DNA of 6,649 nt from a bacterium (lineage in GTDB: Bacteria > Zixibacteria > MSB-5A5 > GN15 > FEB-12), in the NCBI GenBank assembly GCA_030619425.1, contig JAUXBJ010000109.1:1-6649 (forward strand), given 5' to 3'. Shown here piece by piece: positions 6,482 to 6,649 of the stretch. The translations under genes were made by a program, and so were the position numbers. Every line of letters begins with the position of its first letter. Within the stretch, counting starts at the first letter, position 1. Below the pieces are notes generated by a model. The model was not told where the DNA came from. It ran no database searches and saw only the letters and a list, made by a program, of their open reading frames with translations.

Positions 6482-6505
6482 CCGTTTCAAACCTGTTTGG
6501 GACGG
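6482..6505. repeat. Hairpin CCGTTTCAAA/TTTGGGACGG
   Basis: CCGTTTCAAA (6482-6491) pairs with TTTGGGACGG (6496-6505) over 10 positions, including two G-U pairs, around the four-base loop CCTG. The G-U pairs suit an RNA stem read on the plus strand. No T tract follows. Confidence 0.5.
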
Positions 6506-6523
6506 AGAGTTCTTATCTCGTAG

Positions 6524-6580
6524 GTCGAAACCCCTGGTCCGTAGGACCGCCCTGAGCGCAGTCGCAGGGCGGGTTTCGAC
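6524..6580. repeat. Cloverleaf-like repeat element (outer stem plus two hairpins)
   Basis: The outer 10-bp stem is GTCGAAACCC (6524-6533) with GGGTTTCGAC (6571-6580). Inside are GGTCC/GGACC around GTA (6536-6548) and GCCCTG/CAGGGC (6549-6554 and 6565-6570). The inner part CCTGAGCGCAGTCGCAGGG resembles the widespread CCTGAGCG-AGTCG type of dispersed intergenic palindrome. The compact nested symmetry points to a mobile or amplified repeat unit. No gene lies in 6349-6649. Confidence 0.7.
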
Positions 6581-6610
6581 ATCTTAGTCCGACAAAACAA
6601 AACCGAAGAA

Positions 6611-6649
6611 CCGCCAGCGGCGGTGTCGAAACCCCTCCTACGGCGGAAG
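6611..6649. repeat. Second, partial copy of the GTCGAAACCCCT repeat with a flanking hairpin
   Basis: GTCGAAACCCCT recurs at 6625-6636, identical to 6524-6535, and is then followed by CCTACGG where the first copy has GGTCCGTAGG. Just before it, CCGCC (6611-6615) and GGCGG (6619-6623) form a small hairpin. The window ends before any closing arm, so the copy may be complete outside the window. Confidence 0.6.

Noticed and set aside
6367..6555. A 62-codon plus-strand frame after secF
   Set aside because: It covers the terminator and the whole hairpin chain, with no ribosome binding site or domain.
6423..6649. CRISPR array
   Set aside because: The repeated units differ in sequence and spacing, and each is self-complementary. 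There are no uniform direct repeats with equal spacers.

Overview
The window is an ordinary bacterial chromosomal segment with three confident genes, one unrecognised small gene, and repeat-rich ends. The organism is Gram-negative-like: it has separate SecD and SecF proteins and a large exported M16 peptidase. Base composition is moderate, slightly GC-rich. The dispersed palindromic repeats and the acidic insert in SecD would suit an uncultured lineage of the Fibrobacterota-Chlorobiota-Bacteroidota sphere (for example Zixibacteria-like), but that placement is a guess from general impression and not shown by the sequence.

Layout. Positions 1-227 hold no convincing gene but several inverted repeats, including two adjacent near-perfect palindromes that share an AGTCT core. 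Positions 228-2966 (minus strand) encode a 912-residue exported, four-domain M16 (pitrilysin/insulinase-type) zinc peptidase. Its N-terminal half carries the HxxEH metal site and its C-terminal half carries the Arg/Tyr pair, so one active site appears to be built from both halves. Positions 2967-3121 are a divergent intergenic region with two good back-to-back sigma-70-like promoters: TTGACT-17-TAATAT leftward for the peptidase, and TTGACA-16-TATATT rightward. Positions 3122-3556 encode a small, unrecognised, probably secreted protein whose start lies only a few bases past the predicted transcription start. Positions 3649-5400 and 5410-6348 encode SecD and SecF, nine bases apart. A strong intrinsic terminator follows at 6379-6413. 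The remaining 236 bases are a chain of hairpins ending in a cloverleaf-like repeat and the start of a second, partial copy.

How the genes relate. SecD and SecF form the proton-motive-force-driven subcomplex that assists SecYEG/SecA export. The peptidase and the small protein both have Sec-type signal peptides, so both are plausible clients of the machinery next door, but no specific functional link is visible. The rightward promoter could drive the small gene together with secD and secF as one unit ending at 6413. I saw no strong evidence for a previously undescribed system. The observations most worth checking are the small gene in the slot where yajC often sits, the divergent promoter pair with a nearly leaderless transcript, the acidic SecD insert, and the repeat families at both ends.
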